64,000 nucleotides of DNA from Aggregatilineales bacterium (GTDB taxonomy: Bacteria > Chloroflexota > Anaerolineae > Aggregatilineales > Phototrophicaceae): NCBI GenBank assembly GCA_030834905.1, contig JAUQWZ010000006.1, positions 423,174 through 487,173 of the forward strand, written 5' to 3'. Of this stretch, positions 1-8,315 are shown in pieces; positions within the stretch are counted from its first letter, which is position 1; each line of letters starts with the position of its first letter. The notes under the pieces were generated by a model. The model was given only the letters and a program-made list of their open reading frames with translations. It ran no database searches and had not been told where the DNA came from. The position numbers were made by a program, and so were the translations under genes.

Positions 1-1
1 C

Positions 2-412
2 AGCGTTTCCGACCGCTTCTCGTTCAGCGACAGCCCGAACCCGCCCAATGTAACCGGTTTCACCACCATCCTGTCCACGCGCTACGGCAATTCGTCGCTC
101 ACCTACAGCGGTTTCATCAACGCCACCAGCGCCAAGACCCTGAATTACTCGCTGCTGTGGAATATGAGATCCAACACAAATCTGTATGTCGAAACCTCGA
201 CCAACGGCGGCTTTACGTGGAATATCGTGGACACGATTTCGGGCGCGGTGACGCCATCCAATGTGCTGCCAGCCCAGAACTGGGTGACGCGCTCGGTGCC
301 TCTAGCCGCCGGTAATCCGCGTACCACCTTCCGCTTCCGGCTGGATACGCGCGGAGAAGCCGACAATATCACCGGCGACGGCGTTTGGATCTCGGACATC
401 TACGTGCCGTAG
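2..412 (+). CDS. C-terminal part of a secreted/surface beta-sandwich protein (5' end outside window)
   Basis: The reading frame is open from the window edge to the TAG at 410-412, so only the last 136 residues are seen. The fragment is rich in Ser, Thr, Asn and Gly and has the pattern of a beta-sandwich attached to secreted peptidases and surface proteins: a segment on 'Tyr-x-Gly-x-Ile-Asn-Ala' type strands, then ETSTNGGFTWNIV, and a closing GDGVWISDIYV. This resembles the immune-inhibitor-A/MAM-like C-terminal domains of Chloroflexota exoproteins, but that match is by eye only. Catalytic domains, if any, lie outside the window. A strong hairpin follows the stop codon. Confidence 0.6.
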   Translation, partial: SVSDRFSFSDSPNPPNVTGFTTILSTRYGNSSLTYSGFINATSAKTLNYSLLWNMRSNTNLYVETSTNGGFTWNIVDTISGAVTPSNVLPAQNWVTRSVPLAAGNPRTTFRFRLDTRGEADNITGDGVWISDIYVP

Positions 413-437
413 GCAGGCTGTTTGTGATAACTGTTTC

Positions 438-473
438 CGGCGCGGGGGCGTATTTGATTACGCCCCCGCGCCG
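438..473 (+). terminator. Strong GC-rich hairpin after the partial CDS
   Basis: Two perfectly complementary 15-base arms (438-452 and 459-473) enclose a 6-base loop TTTGAT, 25 bases after the stop codon. The downstream sequence is only mildly T-rich (CCTTCAATCT), so it is either a weak intrinsic terminator or an mRNA-stabilising hairpin for the upstream gene. Confidence 0.55.
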
Positions 474-563
474 CCTTCAATCTACCTGCATCAACAATCC
501 AACTACTCACACCCGCGCCAAACTGCTAAACTAGTGGCACGTTCCCGATCATAGTAGCAGGGG

Positions 564-1544
564 TTGAAACACGTGACGCTTACGGAGCATCGTCCTGGTA
601 TTTTCTTCATCATTGTGGGTCCCGCGGGCGTGGGAAAAAACCACCTCATTAAAGTTGTCAGCAGCCGAATTGACGGGCTGCGGCAGTTGCCAACCGCCAC
701 CACACGCCCCATGCGACCGGGCGAAGCCCAGGGACGCGAACACGTCTTCGTCAGTGAGGAGGAATTCAACCGCTTCATCAGCATGGGCGCGCTGCTGGAA
801 CACCAGTTGGTTCATGGTCGAGACTACTATGGCATCCTGAGCGAAAAGGTGGAAAGCGCCCTGTACGCGGGTGATATGGTCATCGCCGATATTGACATCA
901 AGGGCGCGCGTATCGCCCGCGAAACCTATCCTCAGAACACCGTGACTGTCTTCATCCAGCCGCCGTCGGTGCTGACTCTGGTCGAGCGAATGCGCACCCG
1001 CAAAGAGAACGACTCGGAAATCGCCCGCCGGCTGATGCGCGTGCCGATGGAGATGGAATTTGTCAGCGAAGCCGATTACATCGTCATCAACGACGATCTC
1101 GAAACGGCAGCAGCCACGCTGACCGCCATCATCACAGCGGAAGCCAGCCGTCCGGCGCATCAGTTGGCGAGCAGGCTCACCAGCTTCACCTACGCCGCGC
1201 AGGTGGTGCCCTGCTGGGACGGCGAAGCGCTTCGCCGCCTGTCAGCGTCGCATTACCCCATCAGCCGGGTGAACGACGGCGAGCCGCCCCATGTCGCCGC
1301 GGCGCGGGCGCTGAACAAGGCGTTTGGCGCGGCGGTGCCAGCCGGAGAATGGGTTTACGGACAGGACGCCAAAGGCGATTTTGTGCCGCCGGTGGCTGTC
1401 GAAACCGCTGCTTCGGCGGATGAAGACCAGATTATCTTCGTCTTCCAATATCGGATGAGCGAGCGAATCGCGCCGCCGGATGGCTGGGTCTGGACGACGG
1501 ATGCGGCGCTGGCGATCCCCGACGCGAAACGGAGCGAGGCATGA
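564..1544 (+). CDS. Guanylate kinase-like protein with C-terminal extension and altered P-loop
   Basis: Residues ~10-195 follow guanylate kinase (GMP + ATP to GDP + ADP): P-loop region GPAGVGKN, the GMP-binding stretch TTRPMRPGE, EHVFVSEEEF, the loop LVHGRDYYG, and DIDIKGA, followed by a lid-like RMRTRKENDSEIARRL. The Walker A motif ends GKN instead of GK[ST], so ATP phosphate binding may be weakened. The last ~125 residues are not part of the kinase; AAARALNKAFG resembles a Nudix box without its catalytic glutamates, but this is a weak guess. The start is TTG at 564, with GTG 573 as an alternative. The 3' end overlaps the next gene by 4 bp (ATGA), so the two are probably co-translated. It may be a divergent second copy rather than the essential gmk. 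Confidence 0.7.
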   Translation: MKHVTLTEHRPGIFFIIVGPAGVGKNHLIKVVSSRIDGLRQLPTATTRPMRPGEAQGREHVFVSEEEFNRFISMGALLEHQLVHGRDYYGILSEKVESALYAGDMVIADIDIKGARIARETYPQNTVTVFIQPPSVLTLVERMRTRKENDSEIARRLMRVPMEMEFVSEADYIVINDDLETAAATLTAIITAEASRPAHQLASRLTSFTYAAQVVPCWDGEALRRLSASHYPISRVNDGEPPHVAAARALNKAFGAAVPAGEWVYGQDAKGDFVPPVAVETAASADEDQIIFVFQYRMSERIAPPDGWVWTTDAALAIPDAKRSEA

Positions 1545-2611
1545 TGCTGGCGGATGTTCACCGCCAACTGGGCGGCAGGCTTGCGCCGGACGGCATTCCG
1601 CTGGACTACGGCGATTTGCAGGCGGAGTATCGCGCGGCGCTCGCAGCCGCCGTCCTGATGGATCGCTCGCATGAAGGGCGAATCGAAGGCGCGGGGCGCG
1701 ACCGGCTGGCGCTGATCCAGCGCATGTCTACTAACGACGTTCTGGCGTTAGCCGAGAATGAGGGCTGTCCCACCATCTTCACGACTCCGGTTGGGCGCAT
1801 CATTGACCGGGTCACGGTTTATCATCGCGGCGATACCGCCCTGCTGCTGACCGATGCCGGGCGCGGCGGCGCGGTTCAGCAGTATCTTCAGCGCAATATC
1901 TTCTTCAACGACGAGGCACGCTATACCGATCTCGCGCCATCCACGCGGCAGTTGGTGCTTCACGGACCCAACGCCGCCGCCGTTGTGACCGCGCTTGCGC
2001 CTGATCTACCAGCCCTGCTCGAAATGCACAGCGCCAGCATTACGGTTGGCGATACCAGCGTCGTCATCGCCCGAACCAAACCCGTCAGCGGGACGGCATG
2101 GGTCATCATCGCCGCCAATGACAGCGCGGCGGCGGTCTGGAACGCCGTGTTAGCGACGGGACGATCACACGGGCTGCTGCCCGCCGGATCGCTCACCTAC
2201 AATCTGCTGCGCATCCGCGCCGGGCGTCCGGGCGCGGGACGCGAGGCGAGCGCCGATTTCATTCCACTGGAAGTGGGGCTGTGGGATGAGGTGAGCTTTA
2301 ACAAGGGCTGCTATACCGGACAGGAAATTCTCGCCCGCATGGAAAGTCGTGGGCGGCTCGCCAAGACCATCGTCTCGCTGCGCCTTGACCGCTTCGTTGA
2401 AGCCCCCGCCCCGCTGCTGAAAGACGAGCGTGAAGTGGGCAGGCTCACCAGCAGCGTCACCACTCCCGACGGTGACAGTCTCGGCATCGCCGTCGTCCGG
2501 CTTGCCGCCGCCCAACCGGGCGCTGTCCTCGATGCTGGCGGCGTTCAGGCGACCATTTCCGGGCTGGTGGGCGCGCAGCCGCCCACGCTTCGCACCGAGG
2601 CGGGAGAATAA
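1541..2611 (+). CDS. ygfZ: YgfZ/GcvT-family tetrahydrofolate-binding protein
   Basis: The protein (356 aa) has the aminomethyltransferase-like fold of YgfZ/IbaG-type Fe-S maintenance proteins. The diagnostic sequence is NKGCYTGQE around residues 258-266, which carries the family cysteine of the K-G-C-Y-x-G-Q-E signature, followed by MESRGRLAK. Known members use folate to support repair or assembly of certain [4Fe-4S] enzymes, for example radical SAM enzymes. The start ATG overlaps the stop of the guanylate-kinase-like gene by 4 bp. It is shorter than GcvT homologues involved in glycine cleavage and has no gcvH/gcvP neighbours, which favours the YgfZ role. Confidence 0.85.
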   Translation: MMLADVHRQLGGRLAPDGIPLDYGDLQAEYRAALAAAVLMDRSHEGRIEGAGRDRLALIQRMSTNDVLALAENEGCPTIFTTPVGRIIDRVTVYHRGDTALLLTDAGRGGAVQQYLQRNIFFNDEARYTDLAPSTRQLVLHGPNAAAVVTALAPDLPALLEMHSASITVGDTSVVIARTKPVSGTAWVIIAANDSAAAVWNAVLATGRSHGLLPAGSLTYNLLRIRAGRPGAGREASADFIPLEVGLWDEVSFNKGCYTGQEILARMESRGRLAKTIVSLRLDRFVEAPAPLLKDEREVGRLTSSVTTPDGDSLGIAVVRLAAAQPGAVLDAGGVQATISGLVGAQPPTLRTEAGE

Positions 2612-2656
2612 CAGCGCCCGCGTTCGTTCGAGCAGCAGCAACACGATAAAACAAAC

Positions 2657-2677
2657 GGACACGACAATGTCGTGTCC
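2657..2677 (-). repeat. Palindrome GGACACGACA-N-TGTCGTGTCC, copy 1
   Basis: Perfect 10-bp arms around a single central base. On the - strand the hairpin lies ~65 bases after the stop of the FtsB-like gene and is followed by a T-rich run (GTTTGTTTTATC), so it can act as an intrinsic terminator. A copy with the same arms, and also flanked by CCCT, is found at 32655-32675 behind the atp operon. Confidence 0.75.
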
Positions 2678-2678
2678 C

Positions 2679-2750
2679 TACGCTGACCGTTCTTTTACTG
2701 CTTTTACTTTCTCTACTTCTCTTACTTTTCTTACTTTTTCTTACTGCATT
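2679..2750. repeat. Low-complexity TTTTACT-type pyrimidine tract
   Basis: The + strand carries irregular reiterations of CTTTTACT, CTTCTCTTACTTTT and CTTACTTTTTCTTACTG immediately 3' of the FtsB-like coding region. It looks like degenerate slippage repeats. No coding capacity is apparent. Confidence 0.5.
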
Positions 2751-3193
2751 TCCGGCGGCGGGCTGTCAAAGAACAAGTTCCACCACAGCGTCCACGGCTC
2801 CGGTTCAGGCGGTGACGTGCGGATATCGGCAAGCGACACCTGCGGCGAGGGCGTTTCTTCAATGCCAACGCCCGACGGTACGGGGACGATCAGGATTTCG
2901 CCCGGTTGAATCAATTTGCCTTCACTGCGCGCCCACTGCGCCACGTAAGCGTCGCTGCGGACGTAATCGCGCTCCTGTATCAGCGCTGCCTGCTCCTGAC
3001 GCAAATCCTCAATTTCAGCGCTGACATTCTCGTAGGCTTGCTGCAGCGGCTGGCTCGCCGTAATCCGCCCGCTGAAGTCAATCGCCAGGAACAGCCCAAT
3101 TGACAGAATCGCCGCAAACAGCACCTGCACGCCCGAAAATTGCCCGGTGCGCCGCCGCACTTCCGTTCGTTTGAGCGTTTTGTCGTCAGCCAT
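2741..3193 (-). CDS. FtsB/DivIC-like septum formation initiator protein
   Basis: A 150-residue bitopic membrane protein. A basic cytoplasmic N-terminus (~20 residues) is followed by one transmembrane helix (residues ~23-42, VLFAAILSIGLFLAIDF), then a coiled coil (~50-82, ENVSAEIEDLRQEQAALIQE), then the motif ARSEGKLIQPGEILIVPVP. The last motif matches the A-R-E-x-L-G-x-V-x-P-G-E element of FtsB/DivIC. Such proteins bind FtsL/FtsQ and activate septal peptidoglycan synthesis. The C-terminal tail is acidic and proline-rich. It is a single gene with no division neighbours here. Divergent members of this family are hard to separate into FtsB and DivIC. Confidence 0.8.
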   Translation of the reverse strand: MADDKTLKRTEVRRRTGQFSGVQVLFAAILSIGLFLAIDFSGRITASQPLQQAYENVSAEIEDLRQEQAALIQERDYVRSDAYVAQWARSEGKLIQPGEILIVPVPSGVGIEETPSPQVSLADIRTSPPEPEPWTLWWNLFFDSPPPEMQ

Positions 3194-3253
3194 CAGTATC
3201 TCAAGCAGCCTTCATATCTGCATTCAGTATAGCAAACAAAGCCGCCGCCAGAA

Positions 3254-3285
3254 ATAAAAAAAGCCCAGGCTGTGCCTGAGCTTTT
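3254..3285 (-). terminator. Intrinsic terminator of tRNA-Leu(CAG)
   Basis: On the - strand AAAAGCTCAGGC and GCCTGGGCTTTT form a stem around ACA, with a long T run directly after it, just 3' of the tRNA. Confidence 0.85.
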
Positions 3286-3286
3286 G

Positions 3287-3370
3287 TGCCGAAGGTGGGA
3301 GTCGAACCCACACTCCCTTAAGGGAACTACGCCCTGAACGTAGCGCGTCTGCCAATTCCGCCACTTCGGC
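3287..3370 (-). tRNA. tRNA-Leu (anticodon CAG)
   Basis: 84 nt that fold into a class II tRNA. The acceptor stem GCCGAAG pairs with CTTCGGC and is followed by discriminator A. The D-arm contains TGGCGGAATTGGCAGACG, typical of bacterial tRNA-Leu. The anticodon stem CTACG/CGTAG carries loop TTCAGGG (anticodon CAG, reads CTG). There is a long variable arm and a GGTTCGACTCC T-arm. The 3' CCA is not encoded. Confidence 0.97.
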
Positions 3371-3426
3371 TTACCTCATGAAATTCTAGCAGACAACTGT
3401 CACCTGTCAAGGCGGAAATTCAGCAG

Positions 3427-3453
3427 TTTCAATCAAATCCATCGTGCTATAAT
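3427..3453 (+). promoter_or_regulatory. Probable promoter for the SH3/beta-lactamase-like gene
   Basis: A perfect TATAAT (3448-3453) lies 45 bases before the GTG start. A weak TTTCAA (3427-3432) at 15-bp spacing could act as -35. Confidence 0.45.
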
Positions 3454-3498
3454 GCCCCGTTCCAAAGTGCGGTTCGGTTCATGTGAGGTCTTGTTCTG

Positions 3499-5244
3499 GT
3501 GAAACGGTTTGGTTGGAGTATCAGCATCGTCCTATTGGTATTGACGTTTACCGCCCTGCGCTTTGCTGCCAGCACGCTGGCGCAGCCCGCTGTCACGGCG
3601 GAAGCCATTGATTTTGCGAACCTGCGCGCCACCACGTCCGCTGATGCCGCGCTGTTGGGTCAAATCGTCCCCGGAACTCGCTATCCGGTGGTTGGGCGCA
3701 GCGAATTCTTCCCCTGGCTGCTGCTCGCCGATCCGGTCAGCAGCCAGCCCATCGGCTGGGTCTTTGCCGACATCGTCACGGTGCAGGGCGATCCAACCAG
3801 CGTGCCGCTGTCAACGCTCGATCTGAGCAGCGCCGCGCCGCTGGCAACGCCCGATCCGGCAGCGAACCCGGCGGCGACGCTCGATCCGGCTGCCCCGCCA
3901 ACAACCACCACCGCGCCAGCAGCCACCATACCCGCCAGCGCCGTCACCGGCACAGTGCTGAATGAGATCAATATCCGCTACGCGCCCGGAACCGAATACG
4001 CGCGCATTGGCATCGCCCGCGCCGGAGATATTCTGGAGATCACCGGCTGGCACACCCAGTTTCCCTGGGTCGAGATCAATTATCCCGCTTCGCCGAATGG
4101 CAAAGCCTGGGTCGCCATCGACCTGCTCGAAATACAGGGGGACATCTATGCCCTGCCTGCCAACACCCAGACGCAGTTCAACCTGCCGACGCTGACGCCG
4201 ACCCTCTCGGTGCTGGAGCAGAATACCATCGTCGGCGTAACGCCGGTGCCGCTGTCGCCCGAATTCACCGCCCTCGGCGACCAATTGTGGGGCATGATGC
4301 TGAGCGCGGGTTTTGACCCGGCGACCAGCCAACTGGGCGCGTTGTTTCTGATGGATGTCCAGACCGGCGAAGCGGTCTCGTTTGGCAGCGGCACCGCCTT
4401 CAGCGGCATGAGCGTCAACAAGATCGCCATCCTGATCGAATACTATCGCCAGCTTGATACGCCCCCACGCGACGCCCAGGCGTACACAATTGCCGAGGCG
4501 ATGGTGTGCAGCGAAAATATCTCGTCCAACGAACTGCTCGCCGAAGTCGGCGGCGGCAATCCCTACCGGGGCGCGGAACAGGTCAGCCAGTTTCTGGAAG
4601 CCTTCGGCGCGCAGCGCTCGTTCATCTTCACGCCGTTTGACAACGATCCGTTTATCACCCCACAGGCACCGCGCATGCGCACCACCGACGCCGATCAGGT
4701 GAGCGCCCAGCCCGATCCTTATAACCAGCTTACGGTGTCAGACACCGGGGCGCTGCTGAACGGGCTTTACCAGTGCGGCTACGGCAATGGCGGAGCGCTG
4801 CTCGAAACCTTCCCCGATGACTTCACGCCAACCGAATGCCGCCAGATGCTGGAAGTGATGAGCCACAATCGCATCGGGACGCTGATCGAGATGGGCGTGC
4901 CCGAAGATGTGCGCGTGGCGCATAAACACGGCTGGATCAACGACACCCACGGCGACGCGGCGCTGGTGTTTTCACCGGGCGGAGTCTACGTTCTGGTGGT
5001 CGTCCTGCATGGTCCCGTCTGGCTGGAGTTCAACCAGTCGGAAGCGCTGATCGAGGAGATGTCGCGCACCGTCTACAACTATTTCAACCCTGACGCGCCA
5101 ATGGCGGAAGTGCGTGCCTTTGATCCGGCGGCGCAGGGAGACGTGAATACCTGCAATCAGAGTCTGTTTGGCAGCCAGATCATCGAGGATTTGCTGGCGG
5201 CAGAATTCGACGATTCTACGCCCACGCCAGCGCCGGGCAGCTAA
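3499..5244 (+). CDS. Secreted SH3b-domain protein with class A beta-lactamase-type serine hydrolase domain
   Basis: 581 residues. An N-terminal signal or anchor helix (residues ~5-28) precedes two SH3b-type segments (~35-95 and ~155-220; both contain the E-I/A-I-x-x-L/I-R-x-x-P pattern and a Gly-Trp-Val/Lys-Ala-Trp-Val ending). The two are joined by a Thr/Pro/Ala-rich linker. From ~255 the protein follows the class A beta-lactamase/PBP-like fold: SVNK gives the S-x-x-K nucleophile motif, SENISSNELL stands at the S-x-N position, and HKHGW replaces the K-[ST]-G motif. Such proteins usually act on cell-wall peptides or are inactive relatives, not resistance enzymes. The GTG start has a weak AGG-type site upstream. 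The altered third motif makes beta-lactam hydrolysis doubtful. Confidence 0.75.
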   Translation: MKRFGWSISIVLLVLTFTALRFAASTLAQPAVTAEAIDFANLRATTSADAALLGQIVPGTRYPVVGRSEFFPWLLLADPVSSQPIGWVFADIVTVQGDPTSVPLSTLDLSSAAPLATPDPAANPAATLDPAAPPTTTTAPAATIPASAVTGTVLNEINIRYAPGTEYARIGIARAGDILEITGWHTQFPWVEINYPASPNGKAWVAIDLLEIQGDIYALPANTQTQFNLPTLTPTLSVLEQNTIVGVTPVPLSPEFTALGDQLWGMMLSAGFDPATSQLGALFLMDVQTGEAVSFGSGTAFSGMSVNKIAILIEYYRQLDTPPRDAQAYTIAEAMVCSENISSNELLAEVGGGNPYRGAEQVSQFLEAFGAQRSFIFTPFDNDPFITPQAPRMRTTDADQVSAQPDPYNQLTVSDTGALLNGLYQCGYGNGGALLETFPDDFTPTECRQMLEVMSHNRIGTLIEMGVPEDVRVAHKHGWINDTHGDAALVFSPGGVYVLVVVLHGPVWLEFNQSEALIEEMSRTVYNYFNPDAPMAEVRAFDPAAQGDVNTCNQSLFGSQIIEDLLAAEFDDSTPTPAPGS

Positions 5245-5339
5245 CCTACCGGCGGCAGCGGGCGAGAATCGCATCTTCTGTTACAATTGAGATACACCCT
5301 GCGCCGGATTATTCGCACTCGTAATGGAATGGACTCACG

Positions 5340-6695
5340 ATGCTCATCACCAACGGCACGCTCGTCACCTGGAATCCTGATGAAGAACTGCTGCCTCATT
5401 ACGGGCTGCGCATCGAAGGCGGCATCATCCGCGAAATCGCGCCCTCGGCGGAACTGGAAGCCAATTACCCGGACGAGGAACGGCTCGACGCCGGCGGGCA
5501 GTTGGTAATGCCCGGCAATATCTGCGCGCATACCCACTTTTACGGTGCTTATTCGCGCGGCATGGCAATTCCCGGACCCGCGCCGATGAATTTCCCGCAG
5601 ATTTTATGGCGCCTGTGGTGGCCCCTCGACAAGGCGCTGGATGAAGATGCTGTGCGGATGAGCGCGCTCGTCTCGCTGGTGGACGCGGTGAAACACGGCA
5701 CGACGACGTTGTTTGACCACCACGCCAGCCCCAACTTCATCGATGGCAGCCTGGACGTGATTGCCAGAGCAGTCGATCAGGCAGGCTTACGGGCGGTGCT
5801 GTGCTACGAAGTCTCTGACCGCGATGGCGTGGAAAAAGCTGAAGCGGGTATTGCCGAGAACGCGCGATTCATCAATGCCAGCCGCAGCCGCCCACGTATT
5901 CGCGGGACGTTCGGGCTTCATGCCAGCCTGTCGGTCAGCGACGAGACGCTGGCAAAGGCGGTAGCGGCGAAGCCCGCCGATTCGGGCTTTCACATTCACG
6001 TTGCCGAGCATGAAGCCGACCAGCAGCACAGCACCCAGAAATATGGCAAGCGGGTGGTGCCCCGCCTGCGCGACGCGGGCATCCTCGGCAAAAAGACCAT
6101 ACTCGCCCACTGCGTCCATATCGACGCCGAAGAGCGCGATATCGTTCATGACTCCGAAAGCTGGATTACCCACCAGCCGCGCTCGAACATGAACAACGCC
6201 GTCGGCGCGATGGCATTTGACGAAATGCTGCAAAAATGGATGCGCGTCGGGCTTGGCAACGACGGCTTCAGTAACAACATGTGGGCGGAATGGAAGGCGG
6301 CTTATTTTCTGCACAAAGTCGTCCACCGCGATCCGCGCCGCGCTAACGGACTGTGGGTGAAAGAGGTCGCGGTCGAAAACAACGCCCGGCTGGCGCGCCT
6401 GTTCTTCCCGGAACGCCCGATTGGACAGCTTATTCAGGGCGCGACTGCCGACATCATCTTCGTGGACTATCACCCATTCACGCCGCTGACCGCCGGGAAT
6501 CTGCCCTGGCATATCATCTTCGGCTTTGAATCGTCAATGGTGACGATGACGATGTGTGATGGGGTTGTCCTGATGAAAGACCGCCAACTGCTCTTGCTGG
6601 ATGAAGCAGCTATCGCCCAGGAAGCGCTGGCGCTGGCACCGCAGGTGTGGGAGCGCTACGAAGCCAATGCCAGGATGGTCATCAACAAGCAGTAA
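5340..6695 (+). CDS. SsnA/TrzA-like metal-dependent amidohydrolase
   Basis: 451-residue amidohydrolase-superfamily enzyme (deaminase/chlorohydrolase branch). Metal ligands are visible: H64 and H66 in CAHTHFYG, H220 in FHIHVAEHE, H257 in LAHCVHID and D308 in GNDGFSN. The N-terminal MLITNGTLVTWNPDEE and the tail (DIIFVDYHPFTPL) form the composite beta-sandwich. The long GNDGFSNNMWAEWKAAYFLH region is reminiscent of SsnA, a protein genetically linked to molybdenum hydroxylases and purine catabolism. The molybdenum hydroxylase genes 9-17 kb downstream fit this, but the substrate (guanine, S-adenosylhomocysteine or other N-heterocycle) cannot be read from sequence. It lies on the + strand ahead of the F420 block and has its own 95-bp upstream gap. 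Confidence 0.75.
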   Translation: MLITNGTLVTWNPDEELLPHYGLRIEGGIIREIAPSAELEANYPDEERLDAGGQLVMPGNICAHTHFYGAYSRGMAIPGPAPMNFPQILWRLWWPLDKALDEDAVRMSALVSLVDAVKHGTTTLFDHHASPNFIDGSLDVIARAVDQAGLRAVLCYEVSDRDGVEKAEAGIAENARFINASRSRPRIRGTFGLHASLSVSDETLAKAVAAKPADSGFHIHVAEHEADQQHSTQKYGKRVVPRLRDAGILGKKTILAHCVHIDAEERDIVHDSESWITHQPRSNMNNAVGAMAFDEMLQKWMRVGLGNDGFSNNMWAEWKAAYFLHKVVHRDPRRANGLWVKEVAVENNARLARLFFPERPIGQLIQGATADIIFVDYHPFTPLTAGNLPWHIIFGFESSMVTMTMCDGVVLMKDRQLLLLDEAAIAQEALALAPQVWERYEANARMVINKQ

Positions 6696-6862
6696 CAGCA
6701 TAAACCGTAAGTATAATCGTAACCTACGGCGGATAAACCCCTAACAATGGGGATAACCGACTAACTGCTAAAGAGTCACTGTGGTGAGAGTAATATCGCT
6801 GCTATTTTCTCGCCAGCAGGTAAAATAGGGTAGTGAGTTTTGTGCAAATCGCGGGAGAAAGC

Positions 6863-7534
6863 ATGACAGACAACGAGCGTATCCTGATGACAGTCGCGGT
6901 ACTCGGCGGCACAGGCAAGGAAGGCAGCGCGCTGGCGCAGCGGTGGGCGCTGCATGGCTATCGCGTTTTAATTGGCTCGCGCGACGCGGCAAAAGCGAAG
7001 GCGCGCGCCGATGAACTGAACCAGCAGTTAGGCGGAGAATATCTCGCCGGGCTGGACAACAGCGAAGCCGCCAGCCAGGCACACGTCGCCGTCCTGACCG
7101 TCCCTTACAGCGCTCATAAGGGTACACTGGAAGCAGTCAAAGATCAGCTTCAGGGAAAAATTCTGGTGGACGTGACGGTTCCGATCATGCCGCCCAAAGT
7201 GCGAACGGTCTACGTGCCGCCGGGAAAAGCGGCGGCGCTCGAAGCCCGCGAGCTGCTCGGCGAAGGCGTTCGCATTGTCTCCGCCTTCCAGAATGTCAGC
7301 CATGAAAAGCTGTCCGATCCAAACGCCGAAGTGGACTGCGACGTGCTGGTGACGGGCGACGACAAAGCCGCCAAGCAGGAAGTGATCAAGCTGGTGGAAG
7401 CGGCAGGAATGCGCGGCGTGGATGCCGGACCGCTGGAGAATTCAGTCGGTGCCGAAGCCCTGACACCGATCCTGCTCTATATCAATCGGACTTATGGCAT
7501 TCACGGAGCGGGCATCCGCATCACTGGAATATAG
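6863..7534 (+). CDS. npdG: NADPH:F420 oxidoreductase-like protein (Fno/NpdG family)
   Basis: 223 residues with an N-terminal Rossmann fold: TVAVLGGTGKEGSALAQRWALHGYRVLIGSRD. The GGTGKEG loop and the Arg of GSRD are typical of the NADP-binding Fno family. Later motifs AVLTVPYSAH and VIVDVTVP-like (LVDVTVPIMPP) and AFQNVSHEKL are also family-specific. The enzyme transfers hydride between NADP(H) and the deazaflavin F420. The ATG at 6863 was chosen because GGGAGAAA lies 6-9 bases upstream; GTG 6833 and ATG 6890 are alternatives. It is directly followed by cofE, so it probably heads the F420 operon. Confidence 0.88.
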   Translation: MTDNERILMTVAVLGGTGKEGSALAQRWALHGYRVLIGSRDAAKAKARADELNQQLGGEYLAGLDNSEAASQAHVAVLTVPYSAHKGTLEAVKDQLQGKILVDVTVPIMPPKVRTVYVPPGKAAALEARELLGEGVRIVSAFQNVSHEKLSDPNAEVDCDVLVTGDDKAAKQEVIKLVEAAGMRGVDAGPLENSVGAEALTPILLYINRTYGIHGAGIRITGI

Positions 7535-7539
7535 CAATC

Positions 7540-8304
7540 TTGGACGTACTTTCGGTTCAATTGACGGCACTTCCCGGCATACCTCTGGTTCAGCCGGGCG
7601 ATGATCTCGCGCAGTTTATTATTGATGCGCTGGCGCGAAGCAGTCTCAGCTTACAGACCGGCGACGTGCTGGTCGTCACGTCAAAAATCGTCTCCAAAGC
7701 CGAAGGACGGATGATCGAACTGGCGAAGGTGATTCCCGGCGAGCAGGCGGTCACCCTCGCCGAGCAGACGCGCAAAGACCCGCGCATCGTCGAGCTGGTG
7801 CTGCGCGAGAGCCAGGAAATCTCGCGGATGGCACCCGGCGTGCTGGTGGTGCGCCACCGGTTGGGATTTGTCAGCGCCAACGCCGGAATCGATCAATCCA
7901 ATGTCGATGGCAGCGACGATCACGTTTTACTGCTGCCCGAAGACCCGGACTCATCGGCGCGGGCGCTGCGAGAACGCTTGCTCGCGCTCACTGGCGCGGA
8001 CGCCGGCATCGTCATCAGCGATTCTCACGGCAGACCATTCCGCAATGGCAATGTCGGCGTCGCCATCGGCGTGGCGGGCGTCCCCGCCTTGCTGGATTTT
8101 CGTGGGTCACAAGACCTATTCGGACGTGTCCTAAAGATCAGTGTTCAGGGTTACGCAGACATGATAGCATCAGCATCAAACCTACTCACCGGCGAAGGCA
8201 GTGAAGGTCGCCCGGTGGTGCTGCTTCGCGGTCTGGAATTCCTGGCACAGGAGGCTGAGGCGGCAGAACTGAACCGCGCGCCGGAGCAGGATTTATATAG
8301 ATAG
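7540..8304 (+). CDS. cofE: Coenzyme F420-0:L-glutamate ligase (CofE / FbiB N-terminal domain)
   Basis: 254 residues, the usual length of stand-alone CofE. It adds L-glutamate residues to the lactyl phosphate arm of F420-0 using GTP. Recognisable stretches are [14 protein letters not shown] at the N-terminus, [17 protein letters not shown] (substrate/metal site), [28 protein letters not shown] and [24 protein letters not shown], the most conserved part. The start is TTG at 7540, only 5 bases after the stop of npdG, without a good ribosome site, so translation is probably coupled. The next gene encodes the nitroreductase domain that is fused to CofE in mycobacterial FbiB. Confidence 0.92.
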   Translation: MDVLSVQLTALPGIPLVQPGDDLAQFIIDALARSSLSLQTGDVLVVTSKIVSKAEGRMIELAKVIPGEQAVTLAEQTRKDPRIVELVLRESQEISRMAPGVLVVRHRLGFVSANAGIDQSNVDGSDDHVLLLPEDPDSSARALRERLLALTGADAGIVISDSHGRPFRNGNVGVAIGVAGVPALLDFRGSQDLFGRVLKISVQGYADMIASASNLLTGEGSEGRPVVLLRGLEFLAQEAEAAELNRAPEQDLYR

Positions 8305-8315
8305 AGGAACGGCGG

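Noticed and set aside
3499..5244. Antibiotic-resistance beta-lactamase
   Set aside because: SH3b domains and the altered K-[ST]-G motif (KHG) fit a cell-wall-related hydrolase-like protein better.
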